A DNA stretch of 64,000 bases from positions 43,006,296 to 43,070,295 of the forward strand of contig NC_037590.1 of assembly GCF_003073045.1 (NCBI RefSeq), given 5' to 3'. A model generated the notes under the pieces. It saw only the letters and a list, made by a program, of their open reading frames with translations, was not told the origin of the DNA and searched no databases. Source of the DNA: Pomacea canaliculata. Lineage: Eukaryota > Mollusca > Gastropoda > Architaenioglossa > Ampullariidae. Position 1 is the stretch's first letter; each line of letters starts with the position of its first letter. This document shows positions 1 to 13,551 of this stretch, piece after piece. The translations under genes were made by a program, and so were the position numbers.

Positions 1-2629
1 AATACTTCCAGACTGGGGAAAAAAATGTTATCAGCCTTCATGGCTGATTAACAGGCAACTAATATTCAACTGTTGTATAGCAATTGTCCCAACCTTTGGT
101 ACACTGAATGCAGCTACTGTGTCAGAACCTAAGAACTTTCTGAATAAAGTCTCCTTTATAGAAAAACTGCAGAAGTAGCATAAAGTGCATACAAATAATA
201 GTTATAAAGGGCCAAGATTTTGTACAGAGTTACATTAAAGTTAAATGCTTAAGATTTTTGTGTATAAATATAGAAAATGCAATGGACATACACAAATGCA
301 GAGCAGCAGAAAAGCAGTTTCTCTGGAAAATGTCTAAATATCATCAAATCCAAAAATGATATTAAGAACTGATATGAAAGATGCTCAAACAATTATTCCA
401 AGAAGGCAGTTCTCCATGCACACATACACATACTGCAGATTATTTAAGAAATCCACCAGAGATACAAAATTTAACATAATTTTACAAACACTGTTAACAA
501 TGCTACAAGCTGACCAAAAGAATAAAAAAAAAAAAACTATCCAGAAAGTAAAGAAATCAGTATTATGCATCAGCCACAAACATACTGAGATGCCTTAAAA
601 ATCAAGGTGTATGCCGGTGTGATTTTTTTCAAATTGATTAAAACGCACACAACAATTTTCTTCCTCAATTACAAGCCAATAGCAAAAGACAGCATGATCA
701 TTGACATGTTATGTAGGTATTCACATTAGTTAGAGAAAACATTCGTGCACATAATTGCCCTACTCCACCTTTGGAGCTGTTTTCGTGTCCATTTTAACTT
801 GCAAAGGAAAACTAAATAGCACTCATATCTTCTGGAAGACTACGACAACAAGACATTTTTTTAAAAATTAATAAAATAAAGGCACACATCATTTGATTGG
901 CCTTAATGCTTTTGTTATGTAAAGGCGATTGCACTTTTTCTCCCAAGTGAATCACTGTAAAGGGAGGTAAATACCTCTACACCCTAATCAAGAATAATCA
1001 GTGCTTTGTAAGATTGGTAAAGCATGGGAGAAAAACGGGGACAGTAACTTTTAAAAACACTATTCAGAAGAATCTGGAAAAAAAAATCCAAACAAAATGT
1101 CTTAGAAGTCAACACAAAATAGCTATTTATTACCAATCCATTTATGTTAATTTCCTATATCTGCAGAGAATGCTGAAAAAACATGGGTCTCCTAATGAAG
1201 TAGATGGGTCCCATTTACTTCTGTGGGACCCATTGTTTTGTTCACCCCCTCCCCTACTCATAATCAATAAAACTATATACACAACAGTTTAACAGGACAA
1301 CAAAATTCAAAAAAAAAATGTCAAAAAAATCTTTAAAATTGTTAACATACATATAAGACTACTGTTTTTAATAGATCATAATGGACAGTGTCAAACAGAA
1401 TTTAATCTCATTTTCAACCATTCCACAGAAAACTGGAATACAGCTAAAAACTCAGCATGTTACAGAGCTAAAGAATATCACCAACCGGTACCTGTATATA
1501 GGGAAAAAAAAGTCTGATTTAAGAAATCTTTGAAAGGGACATTTAAGCAGGAAATCTTCAAGCCGCAAATCCAATGATATATTTTTTTTTTAATAAAAAC
1601 CTTCGCTAGAAACTGATGGGCACAGTGGCAACAAGCGGTAATGTTCCCTGTGGAAGCTCTGAATCAGTTAACATCTATCACAAAATATTAAGTTGTATAT
1701 GTTGTCTGAACTTTGTTCATAGCAAAAAAATGCTAAGAATGCATGATTTTAAGACAACGTACACATTTTAACATGAATCAATTTTCTATAAGAATAAAGA
1801 CTTATTAGTCTTCTAAAATACACAGAACTCTAGGGAAAAAAAAAAAATTCTATTTCAGATGATACAAACCTACTTTGTCTAAAAGCAAAGACCACCTTGT
1901 GGATCTTAAAAACTCTTAAAAAGGATTCAACAGATCAGCCTCGAAGACAGTGTGCTCTAAAATGAGAATTAAGATGTACTTAGAGATACAAAGAAATAAC
2001 TATGCAAGACAGAGTGATGGATGTTGAGAGACAAATGGGGACTTAAATCTGAAATGGTCATCAACAGAGTTGAAGCAAGTGTGTGTGTGACAAGAAAATT
2101 GGTGTGCATATGAAAGTTGGATGAAAATGGTCTATATTTTACTTAAATGAAGTTGACACTAACTGCCAAACAAAACTTATTCTGAATTTGTTTACCGACT
2201 CACTTAAAAATCAGCTCAATGAAAATTAACTGAGAATCCTTAAAAACAAAAAAATCAATGAAACATACACAGCTGAGGTCTAAACAACTGTACCAGACTT
2301 TGAATGAAATTGTGTTCACTCAAAGATAGAGATCTCCTATCTTATAAAGCCCAGAATAATCTTCTCATAACAATCTTTCATTTTAATCTTGTCCCTGAGT
2401 TTGAAAGTTCTTTGCGCCACTCTTTACAAGTGAGCACACACTAGACAGCAATGAGCAAAGTGACAGGGGAGGTTAAAAAAAATCCTTTCTGTTAATAAAC
2501 TGCAAGTTAACAATGAAATAACCATATGTATATACACAATCCCAACCAACTCAACAAACTTGAAAATAACATAAAGTAGAAGTGTCTGCCATAATGTCAC
2601 GAGGTAAGCCAACTGTAATTCAAAATTTA
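1..2629 (-). other. probable 3'UTR and downstream region of IPMK
   Basis: No coding sequence is recognisable here. The stretch is AT-rich with many A-runs. The first canonical polyA signal on the minus strand after the IPMK stop is AATAAA (TTTATT at 1126-1131 on the plus strand), which would give a 3'UTR of about 1.5 kb. Whether transcription ends there cannot be judged from sequence alone. Short ORFs in this stretch show no family resemblance. Confidence 0.4.
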
Positions 2630-5600
2630 TCACATGCTTTGCAGATCTTTCAGCATCCTAATGAGTTTCTGCAGGCCAAAGAGGTAGTTTTCATCCTTGC
2701 TGGATGAAGGAAAGACATGTGCAAAGTCTATCATTTTGATCTGAACAAGTGGTACTCTATCCCCATCTTCCTTTGCTCTCCTCTTGTTGACATCCAGTCC
2801 AACTTGCTGCCCAGAACCACAAGGCTGAGACTCCTTGGGGATATCTAGTCCATCTTGCTGCCCAGAATGACAAGGTTGAGACTCCTTTTCCTCTTTTGAT
2901 GTTGTCTCATCTTCTTCTAAAGTACTGCTTACCTTCTGCTTCTGTAAGGAGCTATGGTCACCATTTGAATCTGGAAAAATATCTGTTTTGCTCTGATAAC
3001 CATCACTTGGTTGTGGCCCATCGGTGGATCGCATGACTTTAATCTCCCTGTTGTTCTCATCCTCCCAAGGTTCCTGTTCCCTCTTCCTTTTGACACCAGG
3101 ATGTGGAGACTCATTCTTCACATTGACCAGTGGTTGGGTGTTGCTAGCAGTGATACTGCAGGATCTTTGGTTGCTGTACACAATGAGAAGTGAACTGGCA
3201 TAGAAAGCATACTTTTTCTGCACTAGGAACCAGCTTTCTATTTCCTGCAGCTTGTGTATAAGTTCTTCCAACACATCCTTGCGTAATCCTCCATCTTGCA
3301 GACCAAAAAACTTCCCCAATCCTGTAACAAGAATTCCTGAGTGTGAATGGCTAAAAAGTGCATTGATAACTGCAAGAAAACACAAGTCTCTCTGATATTT
3401 CAGGGTTCAAATATTAATAAACATAGAGCATGAACTTGGTGTGACAACATTAATTTCTTAAAATTGTGGTTTACATGGCGTTGTGATGTAACATCTTTTA
3501 ATGCGTTGAAATGCTTTTAACCAAATGTGTGTGTGTGCATGGGTGTTAGTGCAACAAAGCATAAAGTCCATTAACTTTAATGGTTTCCTTTAAGTATTCT
3601 AGGGGATGGCACCTAGAAGATGAAACTAGTTGACACAAGGAGTGTTGTAGTCTAGCCTGAGCAAAGATTAAGTCAGCAATGTTCTGACCTAAAATCACGT
3701 GCAGTAGCAACATGGTTACAGAGTTGACATAAACTTGTGCATTCAAAGATCTGTATAGTTAATCCCTAGCTGGGTATGTCTGAGACTACACAAAGTCTAT
3801 CAGACCCATGACCTTTATATTTTGAATGGGGTATGTCAAGGCGAACGTGATAGTTGTTACACATACATTTCTGTTTCTGGCCACAGTGTTAATGATTACT
3901 TTTTAATGTCAAAAGAATTATTCTCCCTCCGTACCTTTGATATCTCACTCTTCGTCACACAGAGATTTGAATCTGACCATATGCCTTTAAACTTGCAGTT
4001 AAATATACAGAGTGTAGAACTCTTATGGAAGTCATGCAAAGTAAAGAGAGAGAAGTGTATAATGGCTTTGAATAAACAATTCAATTCTCTCTCAGGCCCA
4101 TGGAATATGCTGGTCAACTTCCTGCCTCACCCTCTGCTTTACCCATTTCCTTAGGTAATCTTAACATACAATGTGATATGTTTCAAAATGATTTTAGAGT
4201 AAAACTATTATTGGGAATATGCTAAAATTTGTCATCAAATAAATTCTTCTTCCAATAAAACCTTTAGTCTACAATGCCTTTTGTCCATTTTTTTTTCAGA
4301 TTTGGAATAATGGTATCTTAATGACTGTTTTTAATGAAATGATTTCTTAACTGAAATTAAATTCCAATGAAGACAATGCAAACAAACCTTCCTTCTGTAT
4401 GTTCTCAGCAGTTAAACTCCGACAAAAGTCTTTTTTAGAATGATGAGGTGCACCTGTCTTGTTATCATGGACCTGAACAAGATGCAAAGTACACTATACT
4501 CTAGCCACTGCAGTGTGATACATATTACAGGACTACAGGTAGTTCATACTCTGAAGTATGACTTCCTCAAGCTCTTAAGAATGACTTCTACTGACAGTGA
4601 CTGATTGTCAGGAGTATTATTGTAATAAAAAATAAAAAACAGCTCTTTGCCTAATATTTATATATATTAAATGCAAGCGATAAAATTTCAATAAAAACAT
4701 TGTCGACAGGTAATGAAAAATAACAGCTAACTTTTGACACCTGCTATAAATGAATGTGATGTGCATGCAATCATGTATGACTTTAATCGAGCTGGTATGA
4801 TTGACTGCAACACGACTGCCTGTGGGTTTAATATATATAATCGAGCTGCAATTGAATTGCCCTCTAGGGATCAATAAAGTATTCTCTTATCTCTTATCTT
4901 ATCTTTATAAAACACGCTCTGGACACCCTTTCAGAAATGTCAACTCAGGAAAATGGCTTCGCTGCACTTGAGTTCTATAATTCTTACCATCATGCCTGTG
5001 ATCTGGAAACCCAACTTCTCTAGTGGCGGGTATTTTGACACTTCGTGTTCTTGCTTTTCTGGTGAGGCCTCTGGGTCATAAGTAATTCGGCCCATCTTAA
5101 GATCAAGGACATTAGGTTCATGGAAGCCACAGGTGAGGTTTTGCATTACAAGAAAAGTCACTGTAAACAAAATGTTAAAGAAAAACTATAATAGATCATT
5201 ATTGAGACAATAGCAGCAGAGTCTAAACCGCAATATTCTGTTTCCTGTAGACAGACTAAGTGAAGCTGTGTGCAAAACTGGCAAGAAAACAGAGGTGCAG
5301 ATAATCTGACATGAAACAGACACAGACACCAATTTATGGACCATACTTTATCATCCACAAAGTGCAGTTTTACAGAAATGAGAAATTTCAGGTCAGGACA
5401 GTCATAAAGCAGGCACGTGCAGCTTTTTTTCATATAAAAATGTTGTCTAAGTTTTTTTAAGAGTAAAGTTGACTATGCTGAAGGACCAAAGAAAATTCAG
5501 TTATGCCTTTCCATGAACATAAATAATAACAATAGATATAAACGTGATTTATATAGCACATATTCATGCTCATAAGGAGTATGTCTTGGCACTTAAGACA

Positions 5601-6256
5601 GGTAGGAGACATGAACAGTATAAAAGAGAAACAACCGTGAAGACAGTAATAAAAGACAAACATAGAAAACAAAAGATGAATCATGGAAAAAATAGTAAGG
5701 ATGAAAGTGTCATAAATCTGTCGAGGATAAACAGCAACACTGAACAGAAGTAACAACTCATAACTTACCACCATCTCTAGTCTCTGTGCCATAATATTTT
5801 GGAAGAAAGTTTCTTAATTCTAGCAGATCCTTGTCCTTGCATTTGGGACCAAACACCTCTTGGTACAGAGTTAACTCTCTTGTCCCCCTTGGTGGGCCCT
5901 GCAGTGCTTTAAGTACTGTGCCATTCCCACAATCTAGCATGCCTAGAGTAAAATAGAATAAAATACAAACACGTGGCTTTGATTTTACATCAATATCTTA
6001 AAAATCTTATACTGATAGTGATACAGCATTTAGAATACAGTTTAATGAAACAAAATCTTCAACATTCATCAGTACTGAAGACTGATTTTAACATAAGTAC
6101 ACACTTTAATGGCTTTTCTACAAGCCCCAAAACATTACCAAGTTTTCTTCCGGCTTTCTGATCAAATCTGTGTCCACCAACTTGAGTGGCCAATACAGTG
6201 GTTCCTTCCAGGGCACAACCCTCATCAACTTTGTCATCTGCATCTGTGCCATTCAT
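2630..6256 (-). CDS. IPMK: inositol polyphosphate multikinase (IPMK), five coding exons
   Basis: Coding exons on the minus strand are 6256-6139, 5942-5769, 5160-4988, 4472-4388 and 3321-2630. All junctions are GT-AG and all phases agree, giving 413 residues, close to the roughly 416 of human IPMK. The family phosphorylates inositol phosphates (IP3 to IP5) and PIP2, mainly in the nucleus. Seen: the inositol-phosphate-binding PxxxDxKxG motif at P113-D117-K119-G121, the SSLL motif at 226-229, and the C-terminal IDFAH metal/nucleotide motif at 381-385. The opening segment with GGH and GTVLKALQGPPRG also matches the family. Residues about 235-370 form a low-complexity, charged linker with KRKRE, a possible nuclear localisation signal. 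The start ATG at 6256 is chosen because a good acceptor (TTTTACTGCAG) lies about 14 bases upstream, implying a 5'UTR intron. Family assignment is certain; the exact 5' end is inferred. Confidence 0.95.
2786..2887 (-). repeat. 51-bp in-frame tandem duplication within the IPMK linker
   Basis: Two adjacent 51-bp copies (2786-2836 and 2837-2887) encode near-identical 17-residue units, each containing ESQPC, SGQQ and GLD. They lie in the acidic linker between the catalytic N-lobe part and the C-terminal IDFAH block, where the family varies in length. The copies differ at a few bases, so the duplication is not brand new. Confidence 0.85.
4835..4912 (+). mobile_element. 3' tail of a non-LTR retrotransposon (LINE/SINE type)
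   Basis: Inside an IPMK intron lies a segment with GAATTGCCCT, GGGATCAATAAAGT and then a degenerate TCTTA/TCTCTTA simple repeat. This layout (a 'gggat.aataaagt' end plus a short-period tail) is typical of 3' ends of CR1/L2/RTE-like elements and the SINEs that borrow them. No reverse transcriptase is present, so it is a truncated or SINE copy. It sits on the strand opposite to IPMK. Confidence 0.55.
5548..5695 (+). repeat. copy of dispersed repeat family A (in IPMK intron)
   Basis: The segment has ATATAGCACATATTCATGCTC, an AAGGAGTATG block, GGCACTTAAG, then A-rich sequence with AATAAAAGACAAACATAGAAAAC. The same ordered blocks recur at 7050, 14325, 16195, 36150-36445 (minus) and 38575. It is diverged from the other copies by many substitutions. 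Confidence 0.5.
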
Positions 6257-7049
6257 CCTGAATGCAGCCTGCAGTAAAATGAGCCTTAGTGTCACACATG
6301 TACATGACAATATCACATTGTTCTGCTGTTCAGACAAACCACCAAAATTTCACTTCTCCCAATGCAACTTTGTTTTCCTTCTCAAAGCAACTTAAAAATG
6401 CCACTCTACAATTCCTTTTGTAAAATATGGATGGATTGGTCACTAAATGCCGAGTTAAACATTGCTCTGTGTTGGAGGACGGAAAAGGGCATTTCACTCC
6501 AATGTTAAGCTTTATGACAAGAAACTGAGAATCCAGATGTTCACTGGTGGACTGTTGACTTAATGAACAAAGTTTTTGATAAAGTTCTGGGTAAGCCCAG
6601 AGACAATAGTTGAGCACCTAGGGACTAAATAACAGGGAATTGGCAAACTGTCTTTGCTGGAGCCTCTGTCCATAAAAAGTCCAAGGATCACTTCTCAAAG
6701 AATTACAAATCAGAAACACCAGTTACATTTGCTAATATATAAACAGGATGTTGTGCTGCAATAAGTAAAATGATGCTAAGAGATAGTTTTTAAAAAAAGC
6801 TACATGAGAAACTATTATTTATTCTGTAATTTTACAAAGATACTGTATTAAAGAAACAGACATTAATATGAGGATAAATGGGCTGATGTTAGGTATACAC
6901 AGCAATGTACTTATACTGTTTAGTATGTCTCAAATTTTCATATCTTCTGTGTGCCTTAAAAAGATGAAAAGTTGTTGTAATAAATACACATTTGAGATGT
7001 GCTTTGTGAAAGGCTATGAAAGTCCTAAAAGGTCAAAGCTTAAGGTGAG

Positions 7050-7420
7050 TAATAATAATAAATGCAAAATTTGTAAAGCACATACTCACACTTCTAAGAA
7101 TTATGCTCTTAGCGCTTATGAGCTATAAAAGAATAAACAACAGTACTAACGAAGAATAACATCAAATATGGAAAACACAATAACAAATAACCAAATAACA
7201 AGAATAAGAGCTGAGATTAACATGATAGTAAAAGGAAGGGTGTGACAAAGGACTAGCATTATGGAAAAGGTTGTTAGTAGAAATGTTTAGTAGAGATGCG
7301 TTTACAGTGCAGGTTTAAAGGATTCAATAGTGGGTACGTGGCGGATATGGAAAGGGAGAGAGTTGCATTGTTTCGCTGCTCAATAACTAAAACTCCGGTG
7401 GCCATATGTTGAGTACCCTT
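7050..7420 (+). repeat. copy of dispersed repeat family A (long copy)
   Basis: It starts with an AATAATAAT run and contains GCACATACTCACACTTCTAAG, CTCTTAGCGCTTA, GAATAAACAACAGTACTAAC, AGAGCTGAGATTAACATGAT, AAGGGTGTGACAAAGGACTA and GCATTATGGAAAAGGTTGTT. Nearly every block matches, in order, the minus-strand copy at 36150-36445. That is what shows it to be a repeat rather than unique sequence. Confidence 0.65.
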
Positions 7421-7751
7421 TGATGGTAAGTCAGGATCGAGAGTGGATCCAGTTTGAAGGGGTGTCGAAAAGGTGGAGGATGGTAGTGTGGGAGGGTGAG
7501 AAAGAGGAGAGAAGTGAATGGGTGTTCAGCATTCTGCAAACTGCTGGACTTGATCTGTGTTTTCAACCCCTGAACGTGACAATGAGCCAAAACAAACAAA
7601 CCAAACTTTTTTGTCACTCACAAGCTGTCACTCGTTTGCTAATCTATGACCATCTCCCTCCAAAGAAAAAAAAAGTGATATCTGCCAAGTTAAAGTCGAA
7701 AATTACAAAGTGTTAAGCACGCGCCTTATCCATTTTCTCGGTCAGGGCAAA

Positions 7752-7790
7752 GGGGGCGTCCCATGGGTGCACGTGTTCTCTTTCTATTGG
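7752..7790 (-). promoter_or_regulatory. possible IPMK promoter elements (GC box, E-box, CCAAT)
   Basis: About 1.5 kb upstream of the IPMK start codon, a locally GC-richer patch holds a GC box (7752-7762), a CACGTG E-box (7770-7775) and ATTGG at 7786-7790, which is CCAAT on the minus strand. The inferred 5'UTR intron means a promoter several hundred bases upstream of 6256 is expected. Placement is a guess. Confidence 0.2.
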
Positions 7791-10700
7791 TGCAGCGTCT
7801 GGTGTGACCCACTTCTCGCCCTGGCACTCAAGGCCGTTAGAACTGTTGATGCGCATCACTGGAATGTGTTGATACAACAGTATCACCAGCGACAACAGCG
7901 ACCGACGTCAACAAAGGCAGCACAGCTAAACGCTCCCTCCATACTAACCCCAAATTTATAGATCGGTTTCCAAGCTTTGATGGAGAATAAGTTATGTGAA
8001 ACTCAGTCACACAGAATTAAAGTGACTTTAAGAGGGGTCAGTAAATAGCCCGTGAGGTTTAGTGAACGAAAGCCAACCTCTACTAACATAACAAGATGGT
8101 TGTAGCAATGCGAAATACATCCAAACCCACACTGCGACAATAAATCTGGGGACATACATAAAGTCACTGTGCAAAGTTTACCAGTCCACAGGGTCTATTC
8201 CACGCCTAAAAATACAAAAGTCTGAGGTTTGAATTATTTGCCGTGCTGTGCTCTTGGTAACCGCTCGATCGGCCGAAGCCTTGCTTAGACTGAAATTTCA
8301 TGGACGAAAACTTGCCAGTCCTGTACACAACACTATGCTGTCCTGTTACAACAAGTTCACTGGTGCCAATGTGACTGCTCTTGTCTGCCAGCCTGCAACT
8401 CCTTTTCTAAAAATCATTCATAAATCGTTTTAAGAATAAAGCATCTCGATTGTGCTCGTCCACTGACTTCCAGAAGGAACTGTTCACTGAACAGACAGTT
8501 GGAGGTGAAGCGATGTTCAGCAGCAGACACAGACCTTCACTGGGGGACTGTTGACTCCGAGTTCTGCGTAGACGACGTGGTCAACGTAAAGCAGCGTGAA
8601 AATAACAGACAAAGCAAAAAGTCACTAAACTATCGTCTAGGTGAAACTGCTGACGAGTTCCGGTGCTGATTCTCAAAGATAAGTACATCAAAACCATATC
8701 TGTTTTATACCAAGAATGCTGCAACTTCCGTTTGGTGGACAATAAATCTTTTAAGTTTTTGTCACCAGCGTCTACGATTAGGTCACAGGTTTGATTGATG
8801 TATTGCTCCGAGCGTATTAGTTTTGTTTCCCCGTTGTAATATGTTGCTGACAGCTTTAAAAAACAACAAAACTAAAAACGCAGACATTATGTTCCTCTGC
8901 TAGGCAGAGCAAACTAGACACTTGCATGTAGGAACTTGCTATGCGAGGATCACACCCAGACAGAAGCTAGGGAGGGGAGTGGCTTTGCGGGTGGCACTGC
9001 CACAGTGTTATCTTCCCTGCCACAGTCGGCAGCATCTCTCGCCTCTCCCCTTCCTTTGATCTGCTCCGTGTTGAATAAATGTGCATCGACGTAAGAGACG
9101 TAAGGTCCCCCGGGCGACACCGGGTACTCGGATGGTATAGTTATACATGATTATATACTTGTATTCGTTAAAAAAATCATCTCAAACATCTCATAGCTGA
9201 ATGCATTTATAAAACAAATCGAGGGAAATGCTGCCAGCAGAGTCTCATACAATGGATTTTGTTTAAATGACTGGCCCGTGCCCAAGATAAGACCCAAATG
9301 TGAGCAACTTTTCTGTTCCCACACTGTAGCTGATTCAGAGAAGAACAAAATGATGTTAATTAGGCATCTTAAAGGACATTCGTCTATAGCTAGATTTTTT
9401 TTTTTTCTGAGAGCGGTGATTTTTATATGCTTCCATCTCGAGAATGGAAACCGGTCATTTATTCGTTTGAAAAGCACAGCCAAATGTTTGATAACTATAT
9501 GTTTGGTCCTGACCGGACTGTGGAAGCCTACATAGGTGTCAACTCTCACGGGTAGGGTGGGCGCCCGGTAACGAGCCAGCTGGATGGCTGCACCCATGCT
9601 GCACTTATTTTTCCCGTTTGGGTGCTGTTATCAAGAGCTTACCTTGCTTCTAGTGGCGGACGGCCTTGCCTGTCCTCCCTGTAACCCAGCTAAGCCCTCT
9701 GCACGCCCGTACCATGGTCCATGGATGAAACTACGTCCGTGCTCGTACCAAGGGCATGATCAGAGATAATACAATCAGCCTGGTGTTATCTCAGCTGGAT
9801 AAACTGAGTGCCTCTCTCTCTCCTGGTCTTGCTATCTTCTCCCTCAACTTCCCTCCACCAGGTATACTTGCCCTCTGTGTCTGTCTCTCCTTGTGCATGC
9901 ATGCACGCGCATTCATGTTACATATGTAAGCTGCATAACTAGTCATAATGAGTCTAGCTGCTGGGGTAAAAAAGTAGGATGCATGATGAAGCTTTTTCCT
10001 TCCTGAGACCATTTTGTTTCCAACTAGACAACTGATATTAGACAGTTAAAAGTCACAGGCCACAAATGTTTATCACGGGAAGATAGTATAAAGATTTTCT
10101 TTACGTACAAAAACATAGAGGTAAAAAAATATATATGGACATGGCATACAATCCACTCGAGATGTTTGAGCATGTGGATTTTGTCTTGTATGTGAAGTAC
10201 TGGGCATGGTCACAATGCTGCTACATAATCATGTCATGATACGCTTTCTGTCCTTATCGATATCATTACGAATTGTATAATTACAAAAAAAGCAATCTTG
10301 CATGAGGCACAGTTTACCAAAAGGAACCAATGAGAGGCATACATATCCTGTCCCACTTGTGTATTCAAAAGGTCCTCCTTTGTGAGAGCTGATAATTGCA
10401 TGAAACAATCAAACGTGGAAGTTGCCACTAAAATGCCAGTTTCAAAGTCTGATGTACTTTAGGAGCGCCATCGTCAGTGTTCATCGCAGCACAATCTCCT
10501 ATTTAACGCTCACCCTCTACCAACCCCTGCCACAGTAACTGAGTTGATGCATTTGCCAGTTATCAGTACACACATTGGAACCTTTGTGGTAAAGTGCATC
10601 GCATTCTGAGCTAAAAGTCATGGCAGGATCGAGGCTGGGTTGATGCAGTGACCAGAAAACTCCTTCCACAGTAATGGACGAGTAGGCACTTTGCCAAAAT

Positions 10701-11628
10701 TAACTCTAAATGCAATCTTAAATCCATGTTCTTGTGTGTGCAACAGTCCTTTTCAAGAATTGATGCATTACATCTGGTTCAAGAGAGTGGGGGGGGGGGA
10801 CAGTCTGACTGTCTAGCCTAATCATGCCCATCAAATGCGGTGCCTTAGATACGGTGCACCATTTAACTGCCCTTGAGGACTAGGCAATTAACCTTTATAT
10901 GGTTTTTAACACTTAAACAAAGAGTACATGACCTATCCACACAACATGTACATATCTTTGATATGTGCCATAATCAATTTCATGGTGCATCTTTTTTAAA
11001 TAGATTGACATAATAAATGCTATGATTATACAATAGTCACTATAAAGAAATTCAAACATACTATCACAAACGAGTCACTCAAAATAGACCTAGTCTGCAT
11101 TACACATGCAGCCACTTGAATTCATGTTTATGCATGAACATATGTACTTGCACACACACATATACATGCAAACATAATTTTAGCACTTATTAATAATGGC
11201 TAGTAGTTTAGAATAATTCAATTATTTAAAAAGCACCTTCCCCACCAACAAATGTGGGCTCAAGGCACTTTATGAACTTAAAGATGCAGGAACGCACACT
11301 ATCAATAGAAATTTGACAAAATCTTTCATCATCACTCAGATCATGACTCTCTTTCTATTATACACACTCACTTGCTCATTCATCTACCTACTTTTTACAC
11401 AGGGTAGGGTGGACTTTGTGGGCCTACCAAAGAGGTCTACCATCAGTTTTGTCACCATAATATAAAAAATTCAGCAATGACTCTCACTGACATTACATAA
11501 ATCTGCTCTAAAAATACTGAACAGATAATTATCTTCATGGAACTATAGATTTTCTGTGGGGGTCTTATTATATCTGAATAGAAAGGAATGCCATTACAGA
11601 AAAAAAGTGAGTTATGCTTACCATTTAA

Positions 11629-11803
11629 CAGGGCTTCTGCTTACGCAAAAAATTGTGTACTGTACGCATTAAAAGTTCGGAGGACCCCTTCAATTTTCGT
11701 CAATGGGGTCCCCTTCAAATTTGGGCGAAGAACAGGGACCCCTTAAAAATCTGAAGAAGGGGTCCCTGGGACCCCAAAGAATTTAGCCTTAGCAGAAGCC
11801 CTG
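11629..11803. mobile_element. 175-bp MITE-like element with terminal inverted repeats
   Basis: The left end CAGGGCTTCTGCT and the right end AGCAGAAGCCCTG are perfect inverted copies over 13 bases. They are flanked by the direct repeat ATTTAA (11623-11628 and 11804-11809), a 6-bp target-site duplication. The inside carries repeated GGGGTCC/GGACCCC blocks that can fold back. There is no ORF, so it is non-autonomous. CAGGG termini recall hAT-type ends, but hAT elements make 8-bp duplications, so the superfamily is open. Confidence 0.8.
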
Positions 11804-13517
11804 ATTTAATATTGCAGTCATCCTCTTTACACACTTACAAATGACATATTTTAGAACATGTATTTTTTCTAGTCATCTGCTACTGACATTAGCAAGTATA
11901 AATCAAACACTACTCATCCTGCACCTCCTGTATGGCAAAAGTTTATGGAGTACACCTGTACAAGCATTACCTAGTGCCTTTCATTCCTAGAAGATAGGAA
12001 GGAGATGGCCACATTGCTAGATTAGCAAAGTTCCAACAGTGGACCCGCTGTCAGGAGCAGGTGCCTGACACTATAGAGGCAGAAAGAGTAAGGTGATGGC
12101 CACCACCTTCACAAAAAGCTGGCCTAAAGAAAAGTGCAGTTCTCAGCTCACTTCACCCCTCAATAACCTAAAGATTAGGGGTTGAGGTTTACCATTACCA
12201 AGGAACAGTAACTACTTTCTCTGACATTGAAAAAATTAAGGAATTCTGAGGTCAACAGTCCTGTCCTTGAGAAAGTATACTGTACGTAGTCTGACTGAAA
12301 GGATTTCGACATTGCACTTATTTCTGTTGTTTGTTGCTCTTAATATTAAGGGGAAAACCTGTCTGATGAAAGTAGTAACAACTGCTGGAAAGATTATTGG
12401 TTTTTCAAAAAAAAGCAATTGAGCAAGCTTTACCAAAGGGCTGTGATGCATGTAATAAGGATCCTTGATCAACTCAGAACCACTTAGTGAACTCTGACTG
12501 TCTGAGCTAAATTCCAACCAGGAAGGACTGTCAGATTTACTTTTAGAAACTACTTAAGATGCTTTGTGCAAATTATCATGTGTCCAATGATTTCTTATAT
12601 CGTTTTCGTTTTTTATTATCTGTAAATCATCGGCTCCTCATAAAACGCAAAAAAAAAAACGTGTGTGTAATTTACTTTGTGTATGATGTATAAGTGTGTT
12701 TATATGCAAATGTGAGTGCACGGTTGTTGTTGATTCAGTCAATGTATGATTTATGTAAAGCTCCATAAGCAAATCTTTGGAAAGGCAATATAATTATAAA
12801 GTATTATTATTAAAATTTAACACTTTCATGCCCAAGGAGGAATATTCAACAATGGGGATTTTAAAATGTATCAGGCGGGCGTAATTTATTTTTAACAATA
12901 AGTTTTAATAATTTGTGGGAATTTTATTTGCTTTACGAAACAATTGTGGTAGCTGAAAACACCTCCACCTACAGCTTACAAAAATTATAAGTTAGTATAA
13001 TAACTTGCAAGTTATAATAATAAGATGAAAAAGAAGGAAGAAGAAAAGTGTAGTAAAAGCCCACTGTATCATCACCTCTAGTCAGCACAGAAGCCATCAT
13101 ACACTGCGAGTTATCGCATCCGGTCTTCAACAAGACTTTGTACTAACCTTAAGGATGATAAACTGGTGACGAGATGGCGATCGTAATATGGGCTGGTGGT
13201 GCTGAGTCTTCTTCTCATAAGAGGACGGGTATTGGAGCTGAAACGCAGTGGCAAATCGAGCATGAAAGAAAGCTCGCGATCTCGCTAGCGTCAGGAAATA
13301 CTTTCCTCCTGGGATGAAGAGCGTACCGCTGGTTACAAACCTAGAAACATTTCGCATTTTAGCGCCCCATCAGTCCTTCTGTATGACATATTTTGGACTC
13401 TGACAAGAGATCCAGTTCAACCATATAGTAGTAATCATTTCTAAAAATTGCAGAGACAAAAATTATATTCTATCACTCGTTGCTGCACCTCGCAACGTCC
13501 ATGTCAACAGCCCCTGT

Positions 13518-13551
13518 CACGTGGTCTTGGTCACGTTACTTGTATCACGTG
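13518..13551 (+). promoter_or_regulatory. paired CACGTG E-boxes upstream of the P450 gene
   Basis: Two perfect CACGTG palindromes (13518-13523 and 13546-13551) and a TCACGTTA half-like site between them lie about 140-165 bases upstream of the TATA box. CACGTG is the bHLH (USF/MYC/MITF-type) site. The surrounding 100 bases are GC-rich compared with the flanks. The role in P450 expression is inferred from position only. Confidence 0.5.

Larger units (their letters stand above)
7421..13500. other. intergenic region with no recognised gene
   Basis: Between the IPMK 5' side and the P450 promoter I see no coding exon of a recognisable family. The short ORFs here lack codon structure, splice partners or motifs. 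Identifiable content is the MITE-like element at 11629-11803, a G9 run near 10791 and a repeat-like motif near 11235 (cttccccacc with ggctcaaggcac, a form common in short interspersed repeats). 8900-9120 is somewhat GC-rich without clear promoter structure. Confidence 0.5.
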
